Assembly: GCA_023678885.1 (NCBI GenBank)
Contig: CM043009.1
Location: 19,337,117-19,401,116 of the forward strand
DNA length: 64,000 nt
DNA from: Pogostemon cablin
Taxonomy: Eukaryota > Streptophyta > Magnoliopsida > Lamiales > Lamiaceae
Reading direction: 5' to 3'
Shown: positions 1 through 11,960 of the stretch, in pieces
How positions within the stretch are numbered: position 1 is the first letter of the stretch
How the letters are laid out: each line of letters opens with the position of its first letter
Notes under the pieces: generated by a model
Databases searched by the model: none
Seen by the model: only the letters and a program-made list of their open reading frames with translations
Told to the model about the DNA's origin: nothing
Made by a program: the position numbers and the translations under genes

Positions 1-690
1 TAAGTAGCTTCTTTTCTAATTTAATTGTCATTTAAATTTATTTATATTTTTAATTGTCATTTAAAAATCCTAATCTTTTATTATTTAATAATTCATCTTC
101 ACCATTAACCAACCCTTGACATTTTTATTCAATAAATTTTAAGTACCTCATTTTCTAATTTATTTATATATTTTTATTCAACAAATTTTAAGTAGCTCAT
201 TTTCTAATTTATTTATATTTTTAATTGTCATTTAAATTTATTTATATTTTTAATTGTCATTTAAAAATTTTAGTACTTCCTTTAGGGTTTAAAACCAAAT
301 CTCAGTCTGGTTTAGGGTTTAGGGTTTATGGTTTAGAATTTTAGGGTTTAGGGTTTTAAGAATTCATTTTCACTATAAACCATCCCTTGACATTTTTATT
401 CAACAAATTTTAAGTACCTCATTTTTCTTAAACAAATCCTAAACACCCGAAAAAAATTAAAAAATAAATATAAGCAAAATGATTTTGCTAAATTGGACTC
501 AATTTTTCCCATCTTTTCTAATTTTACCTCTTTTGAAAACATTTTAATTTAATCCTAATCCTTTATTATTTAATAATTCATCTTCACCATTAACCATCCC
601 TTGACATTTTTATTCAACAAATTTTAAGTACCTCATTTTATAATTTATTTATATATTTTTATTCAATAAATTTTAATACTTCTTTTTCAG

Positions 691-899
691 AATTGGTCAT
701 GACTGAAGATGAAATTAAGAATGGTTGCCTTCGTGAGGTAGATCATGCATTGAAAGTTTTCAAATAAACCTTTTAGGACTTTGAAGGGATGCCTGTACCA
801 AAAGATGAAGAAATCCAAAACCATCATAACAGATTGATATCAATTGAATTAATTTACAACAAAGCCGATCAGAAAAAACCTCTTTTGGAAACCTTTTAA
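691..899 (+). pseudogene. Helitron helicase exon, array copy 1
   Basis: Preceded by a splice-acceptor-like TTTTTCAG. The translation from ATG 699 begins MTEDEIKNGCLREVDHALKV and continues through DFEGMPVPKDEE and NRLISIEL, matching the segment of plant Helitron/PIF1-like helicases around 'DEIKN..L.EI...L' and 'NRLI.EEL'. The frame is closed by TAA after VFK and by a second stop (TAG) four codons further on. Family assignment rests on remembered motifs. Confidence 0.6.
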
Positions 900-2428
900 T
901 TTAATCCTAATCCTTTATTATTTAAGAATTTATCTTCACCACTAAACATACATATATAAAAGCAAAATAATTTTGCTAAAATTGGACTCAATTTTCCCCC
1001 TTTTCTAATTTTACCTATTTTGGAAACCTTTTAATTTAATCCTAATCCTTTATTATTTAAGAATTCATCTTCACCATTAACCATCCCTTGACATTTTTAT
1101 TCAACAAATTTTAAATACATTCTTTCCTAATTTATTTATATATTTTTATTCAACAAATTTTAAGTATTTTTATTCAACAAATTTTTCATCTTCACCATTA
1201 ACCATCCCTTGATATTTTTATTCAACAAATTTTAAGTACCTCATTTTCTAATTTATTTATATATTTTTATTCAACAAATTTTAAGTAGCTTCTTTTCTAA
1301 TTTAATTGTCATTTAAATTTATTTATATTTTTAATTGTCATTTAAAAATTCTAATCCTTTATTATTTAAGAATTCATCTTCACCATTAACCATCCCTTGA
1401 CATTTTTATTCAATAAATTTTAAGTACATCCTTTTCTAATTTATTTATATATTTTTATTCAACAAATTTTAAGTAGCTCATTTTCTAATTTATTTATATT
1501 TTTTAATTGTCATTTAAATTTATTTATATTTTTAATTGTCATTTAAAAATTTAAGTACCTCCTTTAGGGTTTAAAACCAAATCTCAGTCTGGTTTAGGGT
1601 TTAGGGTTTAGGATTTTAAGAATTCATTTTCACCATTAACTATCCCTTGACATTTTTATTCAACAAATTTTAAGTACCTCATTTTTCTTAAACAAATCAT
1701 AAACACCCAAAAAAATTAAAAAATAAATATAAGCAAAATGATTTTGCTAAATTGGACTCAATTTTTCCCCTCTTTTCTAATTTTACATCTTTTGAAAATA
1801 TTTTAATTTAATCCTATTCCTTTATTATTTAAGAATTTATCTTCACCATTAACCATCCCTTGACATTTTTATTCAACAAATTTTAAGTACCTCATTTTCT
1901 AATTTATTTATATATTTTTATTCAATTAATTTTAAGTAGCTCATTTTCTAATTTATTTATATTTTTTAATTGTCATTTAAATTTATTTATATTTTTAATT
2001 GTCATTTAAAAATTTAAGTACCTCCTTTAGGGTTTAAAACCAAATCTCAGTCTGGTTTAGGGTTTAGGGTTTAGGATTTATGATTTTAGTGTTTTAAGAA
2101 TTCATTTTCACCATTAACCATCCCTTGACATTTTTATTCAACAAATTTTAAGTACCTCATTTTTCTTAAATAAATCATAAACACCCGAAAAAATTTAAAA
2201 AATAAATATAAGCAAAATGATTTTGCTAAATTGGACTCAATTTTTTCCATCTTTTATAATTTTACTTCTTTTGGAAATATTTTAATTTAATTCTAATCCT
2301 TTAATATTTAAGAATTCATCTTCATCATTAACCATCCCTTGACATTTTTATTCAACAAATTTTAAGTACCTCATTTTCTAATTTATTTATATATTTTTAT
2401 TCAATAAATTTTAATACTTCTTTTTTAG

Positions 2429-2637
2429 AATTGGTCATGACTGAAGATGAAATTAAGAATGGTTGTCTTCGTGAGATAGATCATGCATTGAAAGTTTTCA
2501 AATAAACCCTTGAGGACTTTGAAGGGATGTCTGTACCAAAAGATGAAAAAATCCAAAACCATCATAACATATTGATATCAATTGAATTAATGTACAAAAA
2601 AGCCGATCAAAAAAAATTTCTTTTGGAAATCTTTTAA
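2429..2637 (+). pseudogene. Helitron helicase exon, array copy 2
   Basis: Second copy of the helicase exon, with ATG at 2437. It has the same TAA after the VFK residues as every other copy; the second stop of copy 1 is absent (it reads TLEDFEGMSVPKDE). The acceptor is TTTTTTAG rather than TTTTTCAG. Confidence 0.6.
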
Positions 2638-4175
2638 TTTAATCCTAATCCATTATTATTTAAGAATTCATCTTCACCACTAAACATATATATACATATA
2701 TAAAAGCAAAATGATTTTGCTAAAATTGGACTCAATTTTTCCCCCCCTTTTCTAATTTTACCTATTTTGGAAACCTTTAAATTTAATCCTAATCCTTTAT
2801 TATTTAAGAATTCATCTTCACCATTAACCATCCCTTGACATTTTTATTCAACAAATTTTAAATACCTCCTTTTCTAATTTATTTATATATTTTTATTCAA
2901 CAAATTTTAAGTATTTTTATTCAACAAATTTTTCATCTTCACCATTAACCATCCCTTGATATTTTTATTCAACAAATTTTAAGTACCTCATTTTCTAATT
3001 TATTTATATATTTTTATTCAACAAATTTTAAGTAGCTTCTTTTCTAATTTAATTGTCATTTAAATTTATTTATATTTTTAATTGTCATTTAAAAATTCTA
3101 ATCCTTTATTATTTAAGAATTCATCTTCACCATTAACCATCCCTTGACATTTTTATTCAATAAATTTTAAGTACCTCCTTTTCTAATTTATTTATATATT
3201 TTTATTCAACAAATTTTAAGTAGCTCATTTTCTAATTTATTTATATTTTTTAATTGTCATTTAAATTTATTTATATTTTTAATTGTCATTTAAAAATTTA
3301 AGTACCTCCTTTAGGGTTTAAAACCAAATCTCAGTCTGGTTTAGGGTTTAGGGTTTAGGATTTTAAGAATTCATTTTCACCATTAACTATCCCTTGACAT
3401 TTTTATTCAACAAATTTTAAGTACCTCATTTTTCTTAAACAAATCATAAACACCCAAAAAAATTAAAAAATAAATATAAGCAAAATGATTTTGCTAAATT
3501 GGACTCAATTTTTCCCCTCTTTTCTAATTTTACATCTTTTGAAAATATTTTAATTTAATCCTATTCCTTTATTATTTAAGAATTTATCTTCACCATTAAC
3601 CATCCCTTGACATTTTTATTCAACAAATTTTAAGTACCTCATTTTCTAATTTATTTATATATTTTTATTCAATTAATTTTAAGTAGCTCATTTTCTAATT
3701 TATTTATATTTTTTAATTGTCATTTAAATTTATTTATATTTTTAATTGTCATTTAAAAATTTTAGTACCTCCTTTAGGGTTTAAAACCAAATCTCAGTCT
3801 GGTTTAGGGTTTAGGGTTTAGGATTTATGATTTTAGTGTTTTAAGAATTCATTTTCACCATTAACCATCCCTTGACATTTTTATTCAACAAATTTTAAGT
3901 ACCTCATTTTTCTTAAATAAATCATAAACACCCGAAAAAATTTAAAAAATAAATATAAGCAAAATGATTTTGCTAAATTGGACTCAATTTTTTCCATCTT
4001 TTATAATTTTACTTCTTTTGGAAATATTTTAATTTAATTCTAATCCTTTAATATTTAAGAATTCATCTTCATCATTAACCATCCCTTGACATTTTTATTC
4101 AACAAATTTTAAGTACCTCATTTTCTAATTTATTTATATATTTTTATTCAATAAATTTTAATACTTCTTTTTCAG

Positions 4176-4383
4176 AATTGGTCATGACTGAAGATGAAAT
4201 TAAGAATGGTTGTCTTCGTTAGATAGATCATGCATTGAAAGTTTTCAAATAAACCCTTGAGGACTTTGAAGGGATGTCTGTACCAAAAGATGAAAAAATC
4301 CAAAACCATCATAACATATTGATATCAATTGAATTAATGTACAAAAAAGCCGATCAAAAAAAATTTCTTTTGGAAATCTTTTA
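4176..4383 (+). pseudogene. Helitron helicase exon, array copy 3
   Basis: Third copy, ATG at 4184. It carries the shared TAA plus a private stop: the codon after CLR is TAG where other copies have GAG. Confidence 0.6.
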
Positions 4384-5465
4384 ATTTAATCCTAATCCAT
4401 TATTATTTAAGAATTCATCTTCACCACTAAACATATATATACATATATAAAAGCAAAATGATTTTGCTAAAATTGGACTCAATTTTTCCCCCCTTTTCTA
4501 ATTTTACCTATTTTGGAAACCTTTAAATTTAATCCTAATCCTTTATTATTTAAGAATTCATCTTCACCATTAACCATCCCTTGACATTTTTATTCAACAA
4601 ATTTTAAATACCTCCTTTTCTAATTTATTTATATATTTTTATTCAACAAATTTTAAGTATTTTTATTCAACAAATTTTTCATCTTCACCATTAACCATCC
4701 CTTGATATTTTTATTCAACAAATTTTAAGTACCTCATTTTCTAATTTATTTATATATTTTTATTCAACAAATTTTAAGTAGCTTCTTTTCTAATTTAATT
4801 GTCATTTAAATTTATTTATATTTTTAATTGTCATTTAAAAATTCTAATCCTTTATTATTTAAGAATTCATCTTCACCATTAACCATCCCTTGACATTTTT
4901 ATTCAATAAATTTTAAGTACCTCCTTTTCTAATTTATTTATATATTTTTATTCAACAAATTTTAAGTAGCTCATTTTCTAATTTATTTATATTTTTTAAT
5001 TGTCATTTAAATTTATTTATATTTTTAATTGTCATTTAAAAATTTAAGTACCTCCTTTAGGGTTTAAAACCAAATCTCAGTCTGGTTTAGGGTTTAGGAT
5101 TTATGGTTTAGAATTTTAGGGTTTTGGGTTTTAAGAATTCATTTTCACCATTAACCATCCCTTGATATTTTTATTCAACAAATTTTAAGTACCTCATTTT
5201 TCTTAAACAAATCCTAAACACCCGAAAAAAATTAAAAAATAAATATAAGCAATATGATTTTGCTAAATTGGACTCAATTTTTCCCATCTTTTCTAATTTT
5301 ACCTCTTTTGGAAACATTTTAATTTAATCCTAATCCTTTATTATTTAATAATTCATCTTCACCATTAACCATCCCTTGACATTTTTATTCAACAAATTTT
5401 AAGTACCTCATTTTCTAATTTATTTATATATTTTTATTCAATAAATTTTAATACTTCTTTTTCAG

Positions 5466-5674
5466 AATTGGTCATGACTGAAGATGAAATTAAGAATGGT
5501 TGCCTTCGTGAGATAGATCATGCATTGAAAGTTTTCAAATAAACCTTTGAGGACTTTGAAGGGATGTCTGTACCAAAAGATGAAGAAATCCAAAACCATC
5601 ATAACAGATTGATATCAATTGAATTAATTTACAACAAAGCCGATCAGAAAAAACCTCTTTTGGAAACCTTTTAA
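5466..5674 (+). pseudogene. Helitron helicase exon, array copy 4
   Basis: Fourth copy, ATG at 5474. It reads MTEDEIKNGCLREIDHALKV then FK, the shared TAA, and TFEDFEGMSVPKDEEIQNHH onwards. Its upstream flank differs from copies 2 and 3, consistent with the shorter 1.28-kb period that starts here. Confidence 0.6.
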
Positions 5675-6739
5675 TTTAATCCTAATCCTTTATTATTTAA
5701 GAATTTATCTTCACCACTAAACAATAATATATAAAAGTAAAATAATTTTGCTAAAATTGGACTCAATTTTCCCCCTTTTCTAATTTTACCTATTTTGGAA
5801 ACCTTTTAATTTAATCCTAATCCTTTATTATTTAAGAATTCATCTTCACCATTAACCATCCCTTGACATTTTTATTCAACAAATTTTAAATACCTCCTTT
5901 CCTAATTTATTTATATATTTTTATTCAACAAATTTTAAGTATTTTTATTCAACAAATTTTTCATCTTCACCATTAACCATCCCTTGATATTTTTATTCAA
6001 CAAATTTTAAGTACCTCATTTTCTAATTTATTTATATATTTTTATTCAACAAATTTTAAGTAGCTTCTTTTCTAATTTAATTGTCATTTAAATTTATTTA
6101 TATTTTTAATTGTCATTTAAAAATTCTAATCCTTTATTATTTAAGAATTCATCTTCACCATTAACCATCCCTTGACATTTTTATTCAATAAATTTTAAGT
6201 ACCTCCTTTTCTAATTTATTTATATATTTTTATTCAACAAATTTTAAGTAGCTAATTTTCTAATTTATTTATATTTTTTAATTGTCATTTAAATTTATTT
6301 ATATTTTTAATTATCATTTAAAAATTTAAGTACCTCCTTTAGGGTTTAAAACCAAATCTCAGTCTGGTTTAGGGTTTAGGGTTTAGGATTTTAGGGTTTA
6401 GGGTTTTAAGAATTCATTTTCACCATTAACTATCCCTTGACATTTTTATTCAACAAATTTTAAGTACCTCATTTTTCATAAACAAATCATAAACACCAAA
6501 AAAAATTAAAAAATAAATATAAGCAAAATGATTTTGCTAAATTGGACTCAATTTTTCCCCTTTTTTCTAATTTTACCTCTTTTGGAAACATTTTAATTTA
6601 ATTCTAATCCTTTATTATTTAAGAATTCATCTTCACCATTAACCATCCCTTGACATTTTTATTCAACAAATTTTAAGTACCTCATTTTCTAATTTATTTA
6701 TATATTTTTATTCAATAAATTTTAATACTTCTTTTTCAG

Positions 6740-6948
6740 AATTGGTCATGAATGAAGATGAAATTAAGAATGGTTGTCTTCGTGAGATAGATCATGCATT
6801 GAAAGTTTTCAAATAAACCCTTGAGGACTTTGAAGGGACGTCTGTACCTAAAGATGAAGAAATCCAAAACTATCATAACAGATTGATATCAATTGAATTA
6901 ATGTACAACAAAGTCGATCAGAAAAAACATCTTTTGGAAACCTTTTAA
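6740..6948 (+). pseudogene. Helitron helicase exon, array copy 5
   Basis: Last array copy, ATG at 6748 with MNEDEIKNG (T to N). It keeps the shared TAA. This is the copy nearest the terminal helicase exon at 7135, so in the ancestral gene it was probably the exon directly upstream of it. Confidence 0.6.
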
Positions 6949-7134
6949 TTTAATTATAATCCTTTATTATTTAAGAATTCATCTTCACCACTAAACATAT
7001 ACATATATAAAAGCAAAATGATTTTGCTAAAATTTGACTCAATTCTTCCCCCCTTTTCTAATTTTACCTATTTTGGAAACCTTTTAATTTAATCATAATC
7101 CTTTATTATTTAAGAATTACAATTTTCTCTTTAG

Positions 7135-7544
7135 GTGTGTAACGGGACAATGCTGGTGATTAACGGGACAAGGCTGGTGATTACGAAACTAGGAGACAGA
7201 GTTTTGCAGGCTAAAGTCCTAACAGGTAACAGTGCAGGTCAACGTGTTCTAATTCCAATATTAACATTGACACCTTCAGACTCTAGAATTCCTTTTAGGT
7301 TCCAAAGGAGACAATTTCCAATAATAGTCTCTTACGCAATGACAATAAATAAAAATCTGGGACAATCATTGAACCACGTGGCATCTACCTAAAGAGATCA
7401 ATTTTTGGTCACGATCAGTTGTACGTTGCGGTATCTAGAGTTACAAATCGTAAAGGTTTGAAAATCATGCTTTGTGATAAGAAAGACGTTGACAGCAGTA
7501 CCTGTAAGAATGTTGTTTTTAGAGAAGTTTTTAGAAATTTATGA
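7135..7544 (+). pseudogene. Helitron PIF1-like helicase, C-terminal exon, frameshifted
   Basis: Terminal exon of the Helitron helicase, the SF1 helicase that drives rolling-circle transposition. It follows an acceptor-like TTTTCTCTTTAG. The translation contains TRLVITKLGDRVLQAKVLTG, FRFQRRQFPIIVSYAMTINK and, in the next frame, IYLKRSIFGHDQLYVAVSR through VVFREVFRNL and a stop at 7542-7544. All are characteristic of the C-terminal end of plant Helitron/PIF1 helicases. Defects: one base is missing near 7380 (GTGGCATC where GTGGGCATC would keep frame), closing the first frame at TAA; an in-frame 21-bp tandem duplication (7141-7161 and 7162-7182) repeats the NGT.LVI residues; and the SQGQ of the late helicase motif reads NLGQ. 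Confidence 0.8.
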
Positions 7545-7824
7545 CTTTCTATTTTATATGGATTTTGAAAATGATACTACTTTATGAAATTTCTATTTTT
7601 TTTAATAATTACTAAATTTTTCATAATCAAATTTTCATTTATGTATGTATTTTTTTTATACAATCTGACTAAATGTTTTTTATTATCCAGTTATTAAAAC
7701 TTTACAATCGCATAATTGGATTGTAATGCTTCATATTTCCACTAAAATTAAACAACTCATTACATATATAGTTCTATTATAAAAATCCATGACCGTGCAA
7801 CGCACGGATCCGGGTAAATACTAA

Positions 7825-8049
7825 AAAGCAAATTAACTCACAATCTAAAACTTAGTTTGTTTTGGTTTTTGGTAAGGAAAGTATTGAGGGATGAAAATGA
7901 GAATTAAATGATATATTTATTTTCATTCTATAATCTAATGAAATCTAAATTTCTCAATTGTTATTATTAATTTAGGCGATAATTAGGGTGGAGTTAGTTT
8001 TTTTTTTTTCTCAATTTATAATCGGCCCCACACCCCCCATCCCCTCATC
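7825..8049. other. Spacer between Helitron end and hAT MITE
   Basis: AT-rich DNA with a poly-T run near 8000-8010. No coding signal seen. Its last eight bases (8042-8049, CCCTCATC) are the left target duplication of the next element. Confidence 0.6.
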
Positions 8050-8589
8050 TGGGGCTGGTAATTAGGCCTAGCTCACAGTCGGCCCCATTTGAACCAGACC
8101 CATCTTGCCCCATACAGAGAATGGGCCGTCATTATAAGTAATTTTTTTTATTTAAAATATTTATTATATTTATTAAATAATGTATTTATTGATATATATT
8201 AAATATATACATATATCTTTAGTTATTTTAAATAAAAGAACTCATGGTAATTATATATAACTATTATAAAAACTTATTACAATATTAGATACATAACTAA
8301 ATATACAACGTAATAATAGTTTAAAAAAAATTAATTTTAATTATTTGTAATTAAATTTTTAAATTTACCTCATTTTATTTTAATATAAAATTTTTCTATT
8401 TAAATGTATTATAATTTATAAAAATGTAATAAAATTTTTAAAATTTAAATTTACCTCATTTTATTTTAATTTAAAAATTTTCTATTTAAATTTATTACAA
8501 TTTATAAAAATAAACTTAAAAAAAAAAAGAGAGACCAGACAGGGCAGGGCATCTAGATACCCGCCATGCCCGCCTCATTGCCATCCTTA
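8050..8589. mobile_element. Non-autonomous hAT element (MITE), 540 bp
   Basis: Flanked by a perfect 8-bp direct repeat CCCTCATC at 8042-8049 and 8590-8597, the hAT target-duplication size. The ends are imperfect inverted repeats: left TGGGGCTGGTAATTAGGC, right (reverse complement) TAAGGATGGCAATGAGGC, 13 of 18 matching. The TGG.AAT core resembles plant hAT termini. The interior is AT-rich with no coding capacity. Confidence 0.6.
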
Positions 8590-8597
8590 CCCTCATC

Positions 8598-9064
8598 CCT
8601 AATTCGCTATAGTTACAATGGAATAATGATGCAGCGAGATCGTATTAAAGATTGATAATGCATAGAACAAACTCTATAATTCGTGAATTCCTATAGAATA
8701 TTGAAAATATACTTCTCAAATACGTTGATCTAAAAGAGGTCAAGAGGAATTTTTTTTATCATTCAATTTCAACTCATCAAATATATAATAAGACCACCTA
8801 TTTTTATAGGTGATAACAAAATCTACCACATTAATTATAAATATAAATAAGAGGAAACAAATAAAAAAATCTTATAATTATAAATATAAATAGACTTTTC
8901 AAATATGTTGATTTAAATACTATTGTGATTTAGGGTAATATTTTACCCTTAGGTTGAATGGAATAACAAGGGAATGGAATGAACTCATGAATGAATGGAA
9001 TAGTAATGAGAATGGAATGATTAAAACTTATATTTATCATTATTGGTATATATTATTCAGGAAT
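8598..9064. other. AT-rich intergenic sequence
   Basis: No gene seen. Around 8955-9020 there is a run rich in GGAATG motifs resembling the sequence at 17150-17325. The segment ends at the target duplication GACTCAGG (9065-9072) of the large hAT element. Confidence 0.4.
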
Positions 9065-9410
9065 GACTCAGGTAGGGATGGTAGCTTCGCGGATTTTTCC
9101 AGACCCGACCGAACCCTAATGGGATGGGTTCCGGTACCCATAAACAGGTTTGGGAATAAAAAAAATTTCCCATTAGGATTCGGGTAGGGTTCGAATTCAA
9201 CCCCTCGGATGACCGCTACCCGAACCCAATTAAGTAATCGGATAAGGGTAGCGGGTACCCGCATATACCCGTCCCATTTAATACTTGTGCAAGTATGTGT
9301 TTAATGAGGATTCGAACACTTGACCCAATACTTAAAAAATACCCCTTAACCATTTATACACAAGTAATTTTTGTTAACATCCTTCAATATTAAAATAAAT
9401 ATACAAATTA

Positions 9411-9638
9411 TTGGAGACAATCACAATTCACAAACTCCAACCCAATGTAACACTAAATAACATTCAATTCTCACTGTCTCCCAAGTTTTTATCCGCGCCG
9501 CAACTGCAGATGCTGGAGAGGAGAAGAATCCTACCGACGAGCCGCTACAGTCCGCGATTTCCCTCTCTGCGATGCCGTCTACCGTACAAGAAATATAATT
9601 TTTACCCGCATTTTATCTACCCCACATACATTGTGTGA
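9411..9638 (+). pseudogene. Unassigned coding-like fragment inside the hAT element
   Basis: A stretch that is GC-richer than its surroundings, with two long overlapping open frames. One (METITIHKLQPN start; rich in R, S, L and P) resembles an organelle transit peptide; another reads VFIRAATADAGEEKNPTDEP and runs to about 9597. I cannot assign a family. Composition and position just inside the left end suggest a captured host fragment, but this is inference. Confidence 0.25.
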
Positions 9639-10249
9639 GAATTTACTCATACATAATTGAAACTTGTGTGAAGAATAATTTAAGCAAGAATATTTTATTT
9701 CTCTTTGTACGTAATATGTGTTGAAATCTAATATATGAAATTTTTTTTAATTTTTTAATGACGTGGCACATCATTTTGGATGGAATAAAATTTTTTCAAA
9801 AATTAAAAAGTAGGTGGCAATAGAAAATACCATATATATAGATTATCTAAAGAAAAAAAACAGAAGAAGAAAGTAATATTGTCGTGAATCTCTCATTTAG
9901 TGGAGATTTCTTCCACAATTTCTAAATCACCATACTCAACTCACGTACAATTTATAATTAATTGAGATTTCTTCCACAATAAAATAACATCCTATTAATT
10001 TGAAGCAATGGATTGTGATTTCCATATATTCAAATCAGAAGAAAATTTTGGGCGGTATAAAATTACATCTATTTGCAAGTGAGTCATTCTCCAATGCCAA
10101 TTCTTAGTTGCTGCAATTTTCGCACTACACGAATCTCTGATCTTATTCCAGGTTTTTTTTCTTCTTCTAATTTATCAACTTATTACTTTAATTTTTTAGT
10201 CAAGTGTTTGTGTGATTGCCATGGTTACCGTATCGTGCTCTTTTTTTAA

Positions 10250-10340
10250 AGATTAAACGGTTGGATTTGCCTTTATCGTGTCGTGCCACTATCGTGTCGA
10301 CACGAAACCCAATCCATTAGTACGAATTGCCACATCTACA
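10250..10340. mobile_element. hAT-like terminal fragment
   Basis: Contains CGTGTCGTGCC, GTGTCGACACGAAACCC and GCCACATCTACACCTA, which resemble the subterminal CGTGTCG repeats and TAGG.GT...GGCAA ends of another plant hAT family. No partner end or target duplication was found, so it looks like a truncated remnant nested in the larger element. Confidence 0.3.
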
Positions 10341-10890
10341 CCTAGTGCACCGGTACACCCTATTTTATAGGTATAAAGTGAGTGTAGTGGGTAGTTTTAA
10401 TTTAAAAAAGATTAATTATTTTATTTTATTTAATAATAAAGATTAAATAAAAATTTAATCTAACGGTTAAGATCGATACTCTCAAATTAGTATTTCTACC
10501 TTCCAATCCTCTGAATTCTGTTGGTATTTTTAGTGTTTCTAATTAAATAGTAAACGAAACTAAATGGGAAAAAAAATAAAAAGTAGATTTGATATTATAA
10601 AGTTTCACCACATTCATGAAATTTCTCTTTTCATTTTCTTCTCATGTAAAACTTTAGTTCAAAAATTCAAACCTTTTCAATTTGGATAATCAATTTTGGT
10701 TGATGGATATGTTTTGGTTTTTTTAATTAGTTTTATTGGATCATTGGATGATCCATTCAAGGTGGGTTCGTAAGTTATTGTTGTAATGTGGGTTGAAACT
10801 TCTCGTTTAAAGTAACTTTCAGTATTAAAGTATTGTGTCTCAATTCTTGTGTTAATTTAGAGCAATGATGTATCCATTTTTTATTTTTTA

Positions 10891-11107
10891 TTTTTAATTT
10901 AAAGATGATGAAATCATTTGATTGAGCATGATTTACATTTTCTATTAAGAACATTATTCTAGGTGTTATATCTTGAATAAGAAAATAGGAGCATTATTTA
11001 TTTTTTTTTAATTTAAAGATGATGAAATCATTTGATTGAGCATGATTTACATTTTCTATTAAGAACATTATTCTAGGTGTTATATCTTGAATAAGAAAAT
11101 AGGAGCA
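10891..11107. repeat. 114-bp tandem direct repeat
   Basis: Two adjacent near-identical copies, with AAAGATGATGAAATCATTTG starting at 10901 and at 11015. Each copy runs through GAACATTATTCTAGGTGTTA to GAAAATAGGAGCA. Confidence 0.85.
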
Positions 11108-11340
11108 GTATTATTGTATTATTAGTGTAATGTCTTTGTTAAGAAAGAACATGTAGGTGCACTTGTATATTATGTTTAATCATTTCACGAATTTTATACT
11201 ACTTGAATTGTGTTTACATTTGGGAGGGAGGACATTTGGCATCATATAGAATTAAGGAAATGAAAGATAAATTTCTAAACCATTTTATAATTAAATTGAA
11301 AAGTGATAACATATTTACTTAAAAGTTATAATTAATTAAG

Positions 11341-11950
11341 CAAAGTAAAAAAATATTACAACGAGATCTTCTCACACCAAGTGTTAATTCATACAAATAA
11401 TAAGTACCTTAATAAAAAATATTAAACTCCTTAACTCTAATACAAATCCTAAACTTAAAATTATTATAAATACAAATATTCTTGTAGCTAATTATATAAA
11501 TATAAAAATACGTATGCTAAAAATATTATAAAAATATAAGCACGTAATATTTAATTTCTATATGCTAATATAATATAAATAGTTAATGCGATTATCTATT
11601 GAAATGAATAAGTATAGTTATATAAAACTAATTTACAAATTATTAATTAATAAATTATATCTTTTAAATAATATTTGGTTCATTAATATCAAATTTGTAA
11701 AATACCTTATAAAAAATAGAGGTGAAATTACAATTATATCCTAACAATTATTACTAAATAAAATGGTTAAATAATAAACCTAAGAGTAAAATAGCATACA
11801 AGATATAAATTTAAAACTCACCATAAATGTAATATTGCAATTATGCCTTATAAATTTATTTTAATTACTGATGTTGGGATGATTATTTAATTTTTAATAT
11901 TTTGCACAATAGATTTTTATTATCTTGAAAATATATAAAAATTGTATCGA
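11341..11950. other. AT-rich interior of the hAT element
   Basis: Low-complexity AT-rich sequence with no credible reading frame, repeat boundary or RNA gene that I could see. Confidence 0.5.
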
Positions 11951-11960
11951 AATTAAATAA

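Larger units (their letters stand above)
1..7120. repeat. Complex tandem repeat array (about 1.74-kb and 1.28-kb periods)
   Basis: The helicase exon marker starts at 691, 2429, 4176, 5466 and 6740, giving steps of about 1738, 1747, 1290 and 1274 bases. The blocks around 900-2640 and 2640-4385 are almost identical, which points to recent amplification. Within each unit shorter sub-repeats recur, for example a block with ACCATTAACCATCCCTTGAC followed by ATTCAACAAATTTTAAGTA and a block with TTTAATTGTCATTTAAA. Each larger unit holds a short run of telomere-like TTTAGGG heptamers (near 303-355, 1583-1610, 2055-2075, 3340-3357, 3800-3820, 5085-5097 and 6367-6405). Confidence 0.85.
1..7824 (+). mobile_element. 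Helitron, 3' portion with tandemly amplified internal segment
   Basis: Partial rolling-circle transposon; its 5' end lies left of the window. Helicase coding pieces are on the plus strand, and the plus strand ends in a Helitron-type 3' terminus: a stem CCGTGC/GCACGG (7793-7798 and 7802-7807, 3-nt loop), a short spacer, then CTAA at 7821-7824. Between 1 and about 7100 the sequence is a complex tandem array in which one helicase exon recurs five times with near-identical AT-rich flanks; the terminal helicase exon follows at 7135. The hairpin and CTRR end are known family features. The base after CTAA is A rather than the usual T, so the exact end is slightly uncertain. No intact helicase frame remains. 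Confidence 0.75.

Noticed and set aside
303..360. A true telomere or chromosome end
   Set aside because: Only a few TTTAGGG units occur, interspersed and repeated inside the array, with other sequence on both sides.
2634..2831. 65-codon open frame on the minus strand in the Helitron array
   Set aside because: It consists of the array's AT-rich sub-repeats read backwards; no protein-like composition.
1..7120. CRISPR array
   Set aside because: Repeat units are kilobase-scale and eukaryotic, with splice sites and transposon coding exons; there is no repeat-spacer pattern.
10115..10132. CGCACTACACGAATC as the left end of the CACTA element
   Set aside because: It differs from CACTACAAGAAATTC at key positions and the flanking trinucleotide does not match CTA at 13092.
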